A DNA stretch of 64,000 bases, from positions 34,069,463 through 34,133,462 of the forward strand of contig JAFMSR010000001.1 of assembly GCA_022818135.1 (NCBI GenBank), in the 5' to 3' direction. The notes beneath the pieces were generated by a model that was not told the origin of the DNA, made no database searches, and was given only the letters and a program-made list of their open reading frames with translations. The translations under genes and the position numbers were made by a program. Below, one piece after another: positions 29,201 to 44,200 of this stretch; position 1 is the stretch's first letter; every line of letters starts with the position of its first letter. The stretch is from Saxidomus purpurata. Its lineage: Eukaryota; Mollusca; Bivalvia; Venerida; Veneridae.

Positions 29201-32200
29201 AAGCGGTATATAAACTTAATAAATACTTATATAAGTTTACATATATACCGCCAAAACACAAATTAGAGTTGTTCGATAAACTAGTTTGGGTAGTACTTTG
29301 GAAGATGAGTACTACATGTATTTTGAGTGTGAAGTATACAAGGATTTAAGAAAGAGATATCTTCCAAAACGATTCTGGGTTAGACCAAACATGTACAAAT
29401 TTGTTGAACTTTTAAACATGGGAAACAAATCCATTATAAGAAACCTTGCAACATTTATAGAGAATGCATTTAAAATCAGAAATACATTTATGTAGACATA
29501 ACTTAAATTTTAGTTTGATTTAAAATTTATATCACATACTATTAGGTGTTATATGTTAGTTATGCAGGTATTTTATGAATATCTGGCCTTCTCCGGTGAT
29601 GTGTTTCTTTTGTTAAGATTCTTGTCACTGTCTGTAGTATCAAGATAATTATACGCATGTATGTATTTATATGTAAATGTATGTCACTGTTTGTCCATAT
29701 AATTATGTATATTATGTGTCCACATGGGCTTCTTAGCCTTTTGAAAAAATAAACTTGTCTGTCTGTCTGTGATAATATAAACACAGAGATCGTCTACTTG
29801 ATGTCGGGAAGTGCAATTTTCAGAATAAATAATATAACTTACCTTAGGGGAAAGTAACTTCAAATAAATTTAAAATTAACTTTAAGTTATTGCAATTTGT
29901 CATTGAAGGATTAAACGTTGAGTAAATGTATGCTTCTCATGTACATTTTCTCCATGTATAATGAGTGCCTTAAATAGATTTTCTTCTTTCGAAAGCGAGA
30001 CAATGGCCAGTTAACTATATCTGGGAGATACCATTTACTCAGATACACAAAAAAGGAATGACACTTAGTTCTAATAAATGCCATTAATTTTGATAAACAT
30101 TCAGGGTTAATTATGTATGAAGAGCAAATTTGAGAATGAATATTGTGGAAAACCATACCTAGGACAATTATGGGACTATTAATTTATACCAGATAACATT
30201 TTATTACGGGATTAAACTTATTACAGCTAAATAGGCATAAAACTTATATTAAATATAAATCTGTTCTTTACAAAACATTACATGTAGAATTTCCAGCCTT
30301 ATGTCAATGTGTGTGACTCATACAATAGCTATGATAGTATTGGATCTCAGCTAATGGAGATGTTGCCAACCATTGTTGAGGCAAATTCAAATCTTGAGCA
30401 ACACAAGTTTTTTTTTCTGGAAGTCACACTTTTAGACAACCAATGAACTTTTTTTTACAGACTTAATGACATTAATGCTAAAAAAACATTTGTGCTTATT
30501 TTCAAACAGTTCAATACAATAGTTTTATTAAAATTTTGATTTAAACCTCTCATGTTGTTAGCTCAGTGTATGCAAAGCAAGTGGCCATTTCTCTACCTGA
30601 ACCCTTTTTATAGTTCTTCTTTGGCGTTTAAGCGCTTTTTCTTTACCTATGAAATTAATGACTAACAACAATTATTGCATTAGTTATTAATAATTATCTT
30701 ATTTTAGAAATTGTATATCTATATCACGTCACCACCTCAACATTTATATTTTATGAAGAAAAAAAACCCTAAAGCTAATTGATGCCTCGTCTCTGAGTTT
30801 AGCTGTACTTATATGTCAACACTATTTCTTTTAATACTGTGAAATACAATTAAGGTCACTAGAGGAATGAGTTACGTCATTTCAGGTAGCTCCTGACAAC
30901 AGCTATGATTTAATTCGCCAAATCTTCAAAAGTTTGTATCTTTTATCTTGTGAGTAGATTGTACTTAAACACTTGGAAAGGTCGTTTTAAAGTCAAAACA
31001 AATGTTGATGCTCATAATTACAGAACAAAATCGTGCAGTTATGGTAATAAAGTGTCTATTTCTAACAGGGCTTTCAAATTGCGGTAAGCTCCTTACACAA
31101 AAATGTTTTATTACATTTGATGATCTATGCTATTCATCCCTGAAGGAGATGTGCTACAGATTTCTGCTATTTGTCTTCAAATTAATGTTATGCTCATGTT
31201 TTCGCTATGACAAAAGCTTATACCCTCCTAAGAATATAACAGCGGTCATGAACCTTTAGCAAATAATGTTTTTTTAGAAATATACTGACACCAAAAAGAA
31301 ACTTTGCACTTTTACATTGAGCGTTACTAAGTTTAAAAATATATATTTTACTGTTATGAGTAACAAAATAATCTTCGATATATTGCACATTTTTACCCAA
31401 CGTGGATGTCCTTCAAACTGACCGAAGGCTTTTGTGCAACCTTTTGCACATGCTACCCGTGCCAGATGTTTACAACTTCAGATTGTCACTGGCCGATATC
31501 TTTACTGGGTATGCAATGATTAAATCATAGAAAAAATGAATTTCACTCGCTTTTTTGAAGACAAGTTGTTTAGAGATTGAAAGGTCATTTTCAATGATAT
31601 ATAGGTCTACATACTTTCTACACATATAAAAATAAAACTTTTGAAGAGTTTTGCGAATGCAACAATGTAGCCTTTGTCAGGCGCAACATTGAGACCGGGT
31701 TAATAAAATAATCGTAACTGGTGTCCATTTGTATATCAAATTCGATGGTGTTAAGGCTTTAATGTTGTTTAGGGCTGGCTCGGACTTGATCACCATATGT
31801 ATTGACGTACAGGAAATACTGTAACAGTGTGAAAAAAACTTTGTAAAACGAAAACTTTAATGTTTTTTTAACTTATATATTTGACACGAGTTACCCTCTT
31901 GCGACTTTGATTTATTAAAATGAACGCACTGCAAAGGCCTGCAATATAAATACAAACTCCGAATATGTATGCAGATCAAGTTGGTATATTTTAACTATGT
32001 GTAGCTTTATCACTGATGTACTCAAAATATGACTATTAAAAAGTTGTTTTTATCACTTTGATCACAGTAAATACAAAACATGTTGGTATGTATCACCCGT
32101 GACCTAACCTAAAAAGGAAAGTTAAAACTATATAGATTACTTAGAACTTGATCTGAGAGCGCTTTAACAACATCCGTCAACAGTTCATTACGAGAAAACA

Positions 32201-35200
32201 TTATATCAAGGTAACGTAATGAATCTACTGTTTCTAGCAGTTGGTTGTCTATCAATCAGTTCAGGTTATGTTTGGGTTTACGAATATTATTCTTTAACGT
32301 TGAATTATGCTCATTTTTTCAAGTAAAAGTCCAGTTGAAATAGGGGTGTGTAAAATAATAATAATAATAGGAAAAAATAGCTTTTAACCAAATAAACCGA
32401 ACTCTTCCTGCTACCAGTACGAAATGATAATTTTCCAAATATTATTTTTCCTATTTTGACTGTACGAGTCTTTTTTTTTCAATATGCAACTGTATGCATG
32501 AGTTGCTTCCCTTCCACTGCCGAAATATCTACCAACAACAACAATAACACAAAGGATATCAACGCGAAGAAAGAAACTATTATTTCATTAGACATATTTT
32601 TGTTTCTGAAGCACCAAATTGAAATACTAATGCCGCATTTACATTAATTTAACACATTTAAATGCACAGCAACTGAAAACTGCTTTTATAAAACTGTCAC
32701 TAAAATACCCTATGTGCACTAAGATACGCATAATGTCACTTTAACCCCAAGGGTACTGTATTGATACAGACTATCAATTTAAGACTGTAAACTCTCAGGC
32801 GAAGTGGTAATAACGTACCATGTCATCATCAAATGAAAACATTTATTATTTACCTACTAATGTTTATCGGAATTTCTATTAGTATTTGTGCAGTAAAATA
32901 CAACATCCCGTATAAAATTTTCCGTATCAGATGAAACAGGCCGTATCTTAGCTGTCCATCGTGTAGGTTGTACACACAACACCGTCTCTCGTGTGAAACG
33001 GAACAATACAGACAACTTGAAAGATACGACCATGCAGATCAACCGGCTGTTACAGTACTCCGTATGTACACAAAAGATTTGAATCTCTATCTGAAAAAAA
33101 TATTTCTAACGTAGCGTAAAAATATTATCGACAATAAATGTTCACCTTGGTTCAAACCCAGTGTAACTTCGATAAAACCAGACGTGGAATTGTTGATACA
33201 AGTTGACACATTGCTGTATATTGAATTCAACAATACTGTGCTATTTTATTATAAACCCAACCCGTTTGCATGACTATATACAAGAGAACGTCTCTGTTTA
33301 CGGTGTCAAAGGCTTTCTCAAAGTCTATAAAACAGCAATATATGGATATGTTATTTGAAATTATTTTCCTGATTCATGTTATACTGTGCTATGCAAACTG
33401 AAGACACAGCCAACAGTACTTTTGTTGTTTCTAAACCCAAACTGTATATCGTTGAAAACATAGTTTTTCTCCCACCGAACCTTAATCTGCTTCTAACTGA
33501 AAATATAAGGTTAAACAGTTTCCGGATGGGTGAACAAAATGTCCTAAGTTGCACGTTCTAAGAATTGTGTCCATAATTTTGTAACAAAGTTTTATATTCT
33601 TTGAATTCTCAAGAGATACTACAGAAAGTATCATTATCGTATGGGCTTAAAGTTCAATTTCAAATAAGTGGCGACAAAGTCGCGAGATGCGTTATTCGAC
33701 CTTACCGTGTGTCAAAATGCGCAGTACATGTATATTTTTAAATAGCATTTGTATCATTACAGAAAAAGGGAATGACAAGCGCTTATACAGGAGCGCTGTT
33801 CAGTTTACATAGCCGGAATACTTCGTGAAAATTATTGTTAAATTTGTGATTTGCTAGATTTTAATACTGTTTTTATAAACTTGCTTTCTTAAAAGTGGCA
33901 TTATATGGGCGAACATCGATTTGTTTTGTAATATTATAGTCGAAAGTGTTTTCAGTTTGTATGGTTATGTAATAGAATCGATCGTAAAACAAAGAGTTGA
34001 TGTCGAAATTGCTTAAAAGTTTGCAGTCATTTTTGGAGATATAATGTTTGCGATATGTTCTAAATTTCATAACAATTTGTTTCCGATAAGTTGACTTATT
34101 GCACAATATATACTCAGGGCGTTAGAAGTTTCGATTAGTTTATTTCTCATGTAACCTAATATGTCCGTGTTTTTGTTGACCTCAAATGAGGTAGTATTTC
34201 TGAATGCTATTAACATGTTATTATGTAAATGCATTTAAGAGATTCGTATGTTTACATGTTTTTTGTACTAATAGGAAATTTAGGTTCTCTAAAGATGTTA
34301 CTCTGATTTTCTTTAAATGGGGCTCCTAATTCTTCTGACATAGGACTCCTACCTTCAAAATCCTGCAGATTACCCGTAACTCCAGTTTTCTGGTAACAAC
34401 AAGTTTTCCCGTGGTGAAATGTTTATGCAGATGCAGATCTAGTGCAATGAATAAATTATGTCTACTTCTACCAAATACTGGTCACATTCTACAGACTGAG
34501 GATACATTTTAGCGCAAACATAAAACAAGGATAAAAATATGAGCATATATAGTAAAGGATAAGAATAAGAGCAAACTTATGCATCTATATAAAGAGGATG
34601 GCTAGTTGAGCTTTGAAGGCATTTACGAGCTCACGGATACTATGTCCGGTTATAAGCTGCTCCAGTCTTTGATTGTTCGAGGAAAAAAAGATCGTTGACG
34701 GTGGCTTGTAGAACATTGTGGTATCTTGAAGTAGTGTGTTGATGTATGTCAGGAGAGACGAGTATGTGGTAACAGACATTTAGTATTGTTGGTGGCAATA
34801 AGGTTGTTTTAGGTAAGACGACAGACTTTTCTGTGATCCTGAAGCGAGGTCCTTCGGGGCTCTTGGAGCATCTCGGTGACGCTTGATTAGTTCTGGTACA
34901 TGTGTTTGACAAAGCGTGCAGCTCGACGTTGTACCATTTGTTGTTTATAGATATCATCTTGTTCAAACGGGTCCCAAATAGACCTGGCAGAACCCGTGGT
35001 GGGTCGAACATGTGATTTGTATTATATGTCTTCTACTGACGAGGAGGCGATGTTCAAATGTCTTCTTACAAAGTTAACGTTAAGGTTTGATATGTTCCCC
35101 CAAACGAAGGGATTGGTTGATGGTGACTCCAAGATATTTGGCCGGTGCAACAAACTGATGAGACTGGTTATGAAGACGATAGTCATGGTGGATTGGTTTC

Positions 35201-38200
35201 TTCTTCCTGGAGATGCAGATGATTTGGCACTTATCTTGATGGAAGGCTAACTTCAACTTCCTCTCCAATTCTGCAAGTTGATTATGGCTTTCCAGAAGAT
35301 TGTGCTACAGTAAGTTAGGCGGTGGTATCGTGCGCGAAGAGCCTAACACAACGTTTGATGCGTACCTTAGTGATGCTATTGATGACAGGAACCCTTTTCC
35401 ATATTTGAAGATATATTGTCTGTGAATTTGATAAGCTGTGTCGCTGGACCGGCTTTACAGAAGCCATGTTGAAGTGGGTACACGATGTTGATGATTTCTC
35501 AATGTTGCATAATGTGACTGGTAATAATATGTTCGAATAGTTAACAGCAAAAACATGTAAGGGGAGTAGGACGGAAGTTAAAAGGGTCGTACTTGTTCCC
35601 TTTCTTATAGATTGGTGATGCATTGGCTCTCCGCCGGTCAATGGGTATAGTGCTTGTAGCCACCGAGTACTTAAATATAGGGGTAGGAATAGGAGCTATA
35701 TGAGAAAAAGTTCCCGTTATACTCGCTTTGTGATTGCATCAGGACATGCATATTTCTAGGATCTAAAGTTATTACGGAGCTTTTCTTCCCTTTTGATGTT
35801 GATATCAGAAGCTACTGGATGTTTGATCTTTGGGACATCTTCCCAACAGATGAATTGATGGTCGGAGCAAGGTGTATTCTCATAAAAAACGTAACAATAT
35901 AGTCTGACGTGTTAGCTCTTTTCTGGTGTTTTTTTGAAGCTCAATAACGTTTTGAAGTTCTATTGTCGGTATAAGTGGACTGCGGTATAATCAATATGCC
36001 TGACGAAGTTGTCTGGTGCATTTTAAGTTTCTTAATATCTCGAGTGATCCAAGGTGCGGAGTCTTTTGATCTTGCCATTTTGTATGGATTGTGTTGGTAA
36101 ATGCTCTTCGTTAGACAATTTTTGATTGTGTTCCAAACCATGTCGAAATCCTCACTTGTGTTGACCTGTGAGGTTATCTGTGAATAGTGATGGTTTATAC
36201 CAGTTCGTATGCTGTCCAATTGGGCATTCTTGTAAAGTGGGAGTTTTCTCGGAATTTCCAGGCGTTATACGTGCTGCATGTTCTATCAGGACAGAATGGT
36301 GATCAGAAATTCCAGGCATTACAGAGGTACAGAGCACCTAACTTGGAAGGTTGGTAATGAAGAGATCGGGAATGTTGTACACAAAAGTTACGAAAGTTAC
36401 GAAAGAAAATATTAATTTCTGAATAGTAGCAATTGAAATTATGAAAGGAAAGTTTGAATCCGAATTGCAGCAAATTTAGATAGGATAGAAACATATTTTG
36501 AATTTAATTTCAAAACAAAAAGTCATGGATATTCTTGATTTTAATGCGTATTTACTTTTAAAAGAATTGTTTAAGAATGTTTACAAGTTATTTTTATGTG
36601 CCATATCAAGGACTGATATTAACTCCGTGTCAAAAAAGAGAACTTAAACAGGCCTATCTTTGGGCGTTCTTGTGATGATGAATACTATATGATTTACTAA
36701 CAAGTTTTATAAAAATATGTTATTTGATTCAATACAGGCATCAAACGTCATAACGTCTATACGAGACTTCTACATAAGTTGGATTCAAGTCTATTAGATG
36801 TTCCATTGATGTTTATCGTTCTTCCTGTATTGTATCACATTACTAAAACTTTGAATTCTGTGTCAACCAAAGTGACCTCTCCCGACCGAAAGTGCAAAGT
36901 ATGGGACGTGTAAAATTGCATTGTGTCTTTCTAGAAAATCATCTTCCTTCAAATGTCTAAAGTTTCAAAACCTAGGTTGTTCCAAATATGTCCATATCAC
37001 CAAACTGCGAAACATATTTTTGTGGTTACATGTAATATTGAGTTCCAAACAGTTAATTCGATAAAGTACTTATGGTAAATGTTTATTTCAGCATTACGTG
37101 TGTCAGTATTCAAAAGTTCGGTCAACATATGTCTCCGAACACTTTACATTAAATGTTTCAGTTCAAAAGTTCTGTGACTTAATGTCTAGTGAAAATGTTA
37201 TAACGATCAGAAATATTGCAATGTATATATACTCTGCTGGTAAGGAAAGAGAACAGCTTTTATCAGTTTGTACATGAATAATTGTTAAAAGTTATTAAAA
37301 ATGAATCTACTATATAATGCTATAAATATCAGCTGTTAGTGCAGAATAAATTCTGTGAAAAGTGAAATTGTTAAAAGTTATTAGCTTTTAGTTCAGCTTA
37401 ATATATTGTATAAGGAACCGTCGACTACCTTATAAATTTCTCAATATATCAAACTGTGTTTGATTTATTGTACATGTATATATATCTTGTATATGGGCCG
37501 GAGGTCTCATTATGCAATAAAGAGTTTATATTATGTATAGAACAGTAATATGTGTATACAAGAAAGCAACTACATGTAGCATGGCCTTTTCAGCATAATA
37601 TGACATAGTTAACATTTTCAATTTGATCTCTGTCAGTAGGTTCTGCTTGAAAGACTGTGTGTTTGACCTTAATTCGTCAGGAAACATTCATTATCGTGAC
37701 AATAATATGTTTTTTTCGAAAACGCAGTTCAAATTTAATCAAATTCACATATTGAAGTGATCATAACAGCTAAACATAGGGCAAAGAATCATGTTACACT
37801 AGAACTATCACAGAACGTGATGTCCTTTGAACTACGCACTAGCACCATATATATACATGTAATGTAAAATGTATGTAAGCTTTAATGCTGTTATTATCGC
37901 ACCATGCACAGCTATGCATGGTACTTATCACTTTTGTGAAGTTTGATTAAGTTCTGACCAGAGGTTTTGAAGATTAAGAGAGCACAATATTCTATTATGT
38001 CGAGACCATGTTACCTTGACCTTTGACCTAGTGACTCGAAACTATCATCGGAATTGTATTTTCTTTTACACAGATAATCTTTTAATAAGAATGTATCAAT
38101 GATTTTCAAATTAAGATGATCCTATGAAAATGAAAACCCAATTGTGATAGGCGGTTTATTCGTGTGTTGATCAGAATAAAATTATATTTTATTTTGTCAA

Positions 38201-41200
38201 ATTAATAATTAAATTGCCCTTAACCAAAACTGCTCTAAGAAATTCACCCACACGCAGGAAATTCATATTAACTGAAATAGGTCCCATTAAAAGTGTGTGT
38301 GTTATATCATACATTTGGCTTTTACTTTGAAGAAGATATAAATGTTGTTTATTTCCATTCAGTCGCTAGAACTTCACCTAATTTTGCACAAATGATGTCA
38401 TTACTTCATATCAATTTTCGAAACTCAATTGTATCACTTTAGAAATAAAATCATTAGTTAGATTTGGTGCAAATATCTGTTCAACGGCTCGTTAAAACTG
38501 TATTTCCGACTAACTACAACTAAAAAGTCAATTATACAATGTCCAGGGAAGTTCGTGGTATTGGAATTTAAATAATGCGGCCGGCTTTTTCACAACTGTT
38601 TCAGAATGTTCTCGGTTTCAAGTCTTATTACAGTGTTACATGTACATCAACAAAACAAAACTGGATTTGTCTTTCGCATCATTAAATAGATTCAAATTGC
38701 CCGGACGCATGTCATCATTACAAGTAAATAACATTGTATTACAGACTTGTGCCATTATATTTCAATTTTGACTCCAATTTAAACTCCACAAATACATTTA
38801 ATGGCAAATTTGTATCGCAACATTTGGTAGAAAGCAGTGTTTGTCACAAAGAACATCTCTAATATTACTGAAAACAATAAGAACAAAGCCTCGAGTACAT
38901 TCAAATGCAAAACGCCATTCCTGTTGCAAATTAAAATATATTGAATGACAACAATGTTCAAACAGTTTTACTGAACTAAGTTTTTGAGACTAAAGACACG
39001 TTTGAAAAGATGTTCATATAAAATAAACATGAAGTCATTTATGTCAATAAATCTTTTTATGTTCTAGATTCATGCCTACGTACTTAAATCAAAAACAGAA
39101 GAAGTAGTTAAAGACATGAAGTTTCGAATTTTCGATATAAGAGGATTTGAGCACGAGAGAGGATATGACCACGAACTTCAGCTGATTCTTAATGGTGAAC
39201 TGCCACCTGGATATAGAGTGAGTACTGACTTATTGTAAAACATGCTGCATCGGTTTTTAGCTCACCTGGCTACGCCAGGGTGAGCTTTTCTGATCGATGA
39301 TTGTCCGTCGTCCGTCAACATTTTGATTCAAATGACATCTCCTCTGAAACCTCTAGGCCAATGTTGATAAAACTATGCAGGAATGTTCCTTGCATGAAGC
39401 TTTACCAAAATTGTTCAAAGATTTCCATTCCATGCAGAACTCTGGTTGCTATGGCAACAAATAGGAAAATCTTTAAAAATCTTCTTCTCTGAAACCACAA
39501 GGCCTAGAGCTTAGATATTTGGCATGTAGCATTGGCTAGCAGACCTCTACCAAAATTGTTCAAATTATGACCCCCGGGTCAAAATCGACCCCTCACCGGG
39601 GGTCACTTAGTTTTGCATAGGAATATATAGGAAAAACTTTTAAAATCTTCTTCTCTGAAACCACAAGGCCTAGAGCTTAGATATTTGGCATGTAGCATTG
39701 GCTAGTAGACCTCTACCAAGATTGTTCAAATAATGACCCTCGCATCAAAATTGACCCTGCACGGGGGGTCACTTAATTTTACATAGGCTTATATAGTAAA
39801 AACTTTAAAAATCTTCTTCTTTGAAACCACAAGGCCTAGAGCTTAGATATTTGGCATGTAGCATTGGCTAGTGGACCTCTACCAAGATTGTTCAAATTGT
39901 GACCCCCGGGTCAAAATTGACCCCGCACCGGGGGTCACTTAGTTTTACATAGGCTTATATAGGGAAAACTTTAAAAATCTTTTTCTCTGAAACCACAAGG
40001 CCTAGAGCTTAGATATTTGACATGTAGCATTGCCTAGTAGACCTCTTCAAAGTTTGTTCAAATTATGCCCCTGGGGTCAAAATTGACTGTGCCCGGGGGG
40101 GGATCATTTGTTTTACAAAGGCGTATATAGGAAAACTTATTTGGTATATAACATTATCTAGTGATCTTCCACCAGGCAAGTGGACTTGTACCAAGGTGAG
40201 CGATATAGGGCCATCTTGGCCCTCTTGTTTAACATAAGATTTAAGTTTGTGAAAACACTTCTTGCATTGTTTAGAGTGGTGATTTTCCTATAATTTGCTT
40301 GAAAAATATGAATATCTCAAAGCCAATTGGCAGATAGTCTTCTTTCGAAAGGTTGTTCTATGTTGTGTGTGTATATATGTGAAAAACGTTAAAATACTAT
40401 TCTAACACGACCAGCGATTAACCTAGTAGATACATGTAGAACAAATTTTATTTGGGTTATTTTGCAATAAACCTACCTCGAACGACGCTGCGCGAGCATC
40501 GTGTTTTGACTGTTTAATTCAGCCGACGTATAGAGGATATTACATAGCATAGTGTGGATGACTTTGTTTTTCAGAACAGAGGTAAAGCAAGGGGATCCGA
40601 TGATTAATGTTACGATACCATTTACACTGATTTTATTGATTGTTTTGTCATTGCTTTTGTGCTATTTACGTTCGGTGAAATTAGTTCTCTCGTTTTCTTC
40701 AAATGTTGTTTCAAATAAGTTGTGTTAGAATCGAAATAGTAAGTATCCAAGTTTGGTTTATGGTATTATAACCATCGTTTGTCGTTCTTATGCGCTAAAA
40801 TATATCACTTAGGGCTTCGGCCTTCGTGATATTTTATTGCGCATAACAACACTCAGGTTATTCTACGATAAACCAAAAACATGAAACATATTTATAATTT
40901 ATTTCTTAATTATTTTCGATCTTACTTGCTATTATTTTTTATTTTATCTTCTTGATAACTGCCGCAGTATTCAAATTCATCGTTTTATCACAGTATAAAA
41001 AATTGTAGTAACTTGCGCCTAATTTTAATTTAAATGTGGTCAGTCCAGTAAAACATCATAATTCAGATGTGTTAACATGTCTGGTTTTGTTTACTTCATT
41101 TTAACCAGAATGTGTGTTAAAATGTTGACCATGTCACATTTTGTTATCGACACAATAACCTAATTTACCCTTATTTGGATTGAATGCTTAAAACTTTAGG

Positions 41201-44200
41201 GCGGATATTGCCTGTAGAGTTTAACGAATACATGTATATCTAATCTCTTTAAGATTGTATGTACAGTAGTTTACCTTATCTCCATTGCGAAACAAGGTCT
41301 TACAACTTTCATTAATCGCTCTCGGGACTTAGTCAAGATGGAATCACCTCGGAGAGAGATACAATGTGGAATTATCTGTGTCTTGCCTGATAAAACTACC
41401 ACTAATTTGGCACTGATGGAAATCGAAGCCGGGACATTCTGATCCTGTGGCAAATGTGCTCACCACTGAACCAAGGCGGCTTAACAAATGCTTTATGTTT
41501 GCTTTGTTTCACCTTCGACGTCAAACCTTTACCAGAACTGCAAAATTATTATTGTTCCCCTCTATATTTGATTTGCAATTAACATATGTACAGTTCAGCC
41601 ATTCAGAACTTAATGTTTTGTGACCTATCAATGTAATTAGTTAAGACTCATTTCTTAAATTTCAATATTACACATCGCCATTGCTTACACGAGACGCAAT
41701 TGAATATTATATTCCACTTCGATTATCAACTAGCCTGTCTTAGCACTATTTGATGGCATCATAATAAATACTTTCAAGCGAAGAAGCTAACCATGCAAGT
41801 TGACTAAGACTTCATTTACATTACCAAACATGCATGCCTTATTTCATAAGATATAAACCTGATAACCGCTTCTTTAACTACATTCATAAAATGTAAAATG
41901 ACCTCTGTCCTGAACGTGAAACACTATTTAACAAGTTATAAAAGAAAATACCCAAACCATGTTTTGCACTTCATGTCATGTAGGCGACCGCTATTTGAAA
42001 TTATCATCAATATCATAAAAATGAGATAACGCTATCAAATATCAGTTTGGACAGAATAATTAATTTGTGGAAGACAGGAGTGTCATGATGGTCCTATATC
42101 GCACACTTAGGATACCTTTGGTAAATACCATGCAAAGTCAACGACAGCATTATATAAACAATGGAAATGTGAATTACACTTTAGTTATAACAACTAAAAT
42201 TAGGTAAGAAGGGCGGGGCAACGTTTGATCGTAGGAGCAAAGTTTAAATACTTTAGGGAGAGGATCACTAAACGATGCTATATCTAAATATATCTAAGCT
42301 CTAGAAGTTGCATTTATGGAGAGGATATTCAATAAAAAATACTATATACGTCTATGTAATAGATTGAGTACTGCTTAAGAGAATGAAAAAGTTATTCCGA
42401 CGAGGTGTAGCCCTCGTGAAATGGCTCAATTATTCCATTCAGCAGTACTCTGTCTATTCGGTGTTATGGCATATGTGCTCATCATGTTCTCTATTATTGA
42501 TAGATCACTGTTAAGCACCGCCCCTATGTACAGTGCAAATTTTCAGAAATTCAGAACATTTTCTCTTATAGATATATGCAGTAGCCATAATACAAGTAAA
42601 ACAAATACTTCCGGAACGTGCTAGATTTTATCCCCGGGTGCACAATTCATAAATTCATACAAGCAGACATGGATTCGATAACTTTGAAAAATAATCGATT
42701 AAGAATCGAGATTTAGTCAAGTTTGAATATTCAATTATTAATCAATTATTTGACTAATAACAAGTAATCGATTGAATTAATAATCATAAATCTAAAGTTA
42801 TCATGATAAACGATTACTTTTGAAGAAACACAGGATAAAACACCTGTTTCACAACATATTTGTACATTTATTAAACTATTTCAGTTTTAAATGAACTCCA
42901 TATTTAACTGAAGTCATTCTATACTGTCCATTTTCTATTTAAACAATAGTTCAAATGTGTCATTCTTCACATGTCGGTATTCATATACTCTTTAAACAGT
43001 ACATGTAGTTCAAATACGCTTGTTGCATTTTATCATCATCAGGTTTTCAAAAGTAGTATCACTTAATCTGCAGCGCTCAGGTCGAAAAGATTTACCAGCA
43101 ATACTGAACAGTCATACTACAGGAGCTTAGGTGGCAGGTGTTGTAAGGGTTTTTTTGCTAAATTTGCAAGTGCTGGATAATTCTCTGAATTATTTTCCAG
43201 TACTGAAAGGGGTTAACCTCTACACATTCTGAGATAAGTTATCCTGTAATTGCATGCTTAATGACAGAAGAACTACCTGACACATGTCTTGACTTCTTGA
43301 CAGGATTTATGAAACTGAACAGTCCATCATGATCAGATTTAATTGTCATAGGTGGAGAACTGACATCATTATTTGCATGAGGAATATACTCTTTTTTAGC
43401 ACTTTTATCCAATTTCTCCTCTAATTTGGCCATTTCCGACATTTCATTGGTCCATCTCATCTTAAACCGCTGGTCAAGCACTGCTGCCAGTAAGAAAGTG
43501 TCGTCTATTTTGTAGTCACACATCCGTTTTGTCATAGATGATTTTAGAGCACTCACCATTTTGTTTTTGTAAGTCATTGATTTTCAAGTTTGTGCTCGAT
43601 TCTAAGGGTTACTGGAACAGCTAAGCTGGCAGACACAGTATTCTCATTTTGAATAAGGGTTGTTGCAGTTTCAAAGGATTTTAAAATTTCGCACAATTAA
43701 TTTAACAAATTTCGTTCGTAGCTTCTGAGGCAACTGTACCAAGCCTGTTCAGTTATTCTTCATTAACATCAAGCACTGACTTAATCATCATTATTTGAGC
43801 GTTCCATCTTGTGTCATTAGCAGCATGTAGCCTTTTCTCTCCCTCTGAAATATCAGTTGCATGAAGTGAGTGTCGGGCATAACGAACAATTAAAGAAGCT
43901 TTTCCAATCACAGTTTTTAGGTGAGGGCTGATCTTCTTGAATCCATCTCTAACCACCAACTGCAGTGTATGTGCGAAACATCTAAGATGTTTAGAAATTC
44001 GTAATCAGGAATTGGGTGGAATTTGTGTGGCGTCATGGCTTGATTCATCGCTGGAGTCATATTCACTATCACTACTAGCCAGCATAGCCGAAGTTTCTTC
44101 TGCATAACCCTGCAAAATAAAGTCAAATGCTTTAGTCACATTTGAAGCATTGTCACTTATAATGCTGCATATTTTTCCACCGATATCGTAATATGCCAGG

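Larger units (their letters stand above)
26190..29775 (+). mobile_element. Degenerate full-length-like LINE (CR1/Nimb-like)
   Basis: In sense orientation within intron 3: an R/S-rich ORF1 remnant (26430-26738), apurinic endonuclease (26775-27512), an RT domain (about 28200-29285), a C-terminal block (29286-29495) and a 3' UTR ending in AATAAACTTG followed by (TCTG)n at about 29754-29770. The order and 3' microsatellite tail are typical of CR1/L2/Nimb-group LINEs. Many stops and frameshifts and an internal deletion show that it is dead. Same-strand orientation means its poly(A) signal could influence the host transcript. Confidence 0.85.

Noticed and set aside
31002..31259. Small plus-strand frame in intron 3
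   Set aside because: No domain, no splice sites in phase with gene 1, and composition like the surrounding intron.
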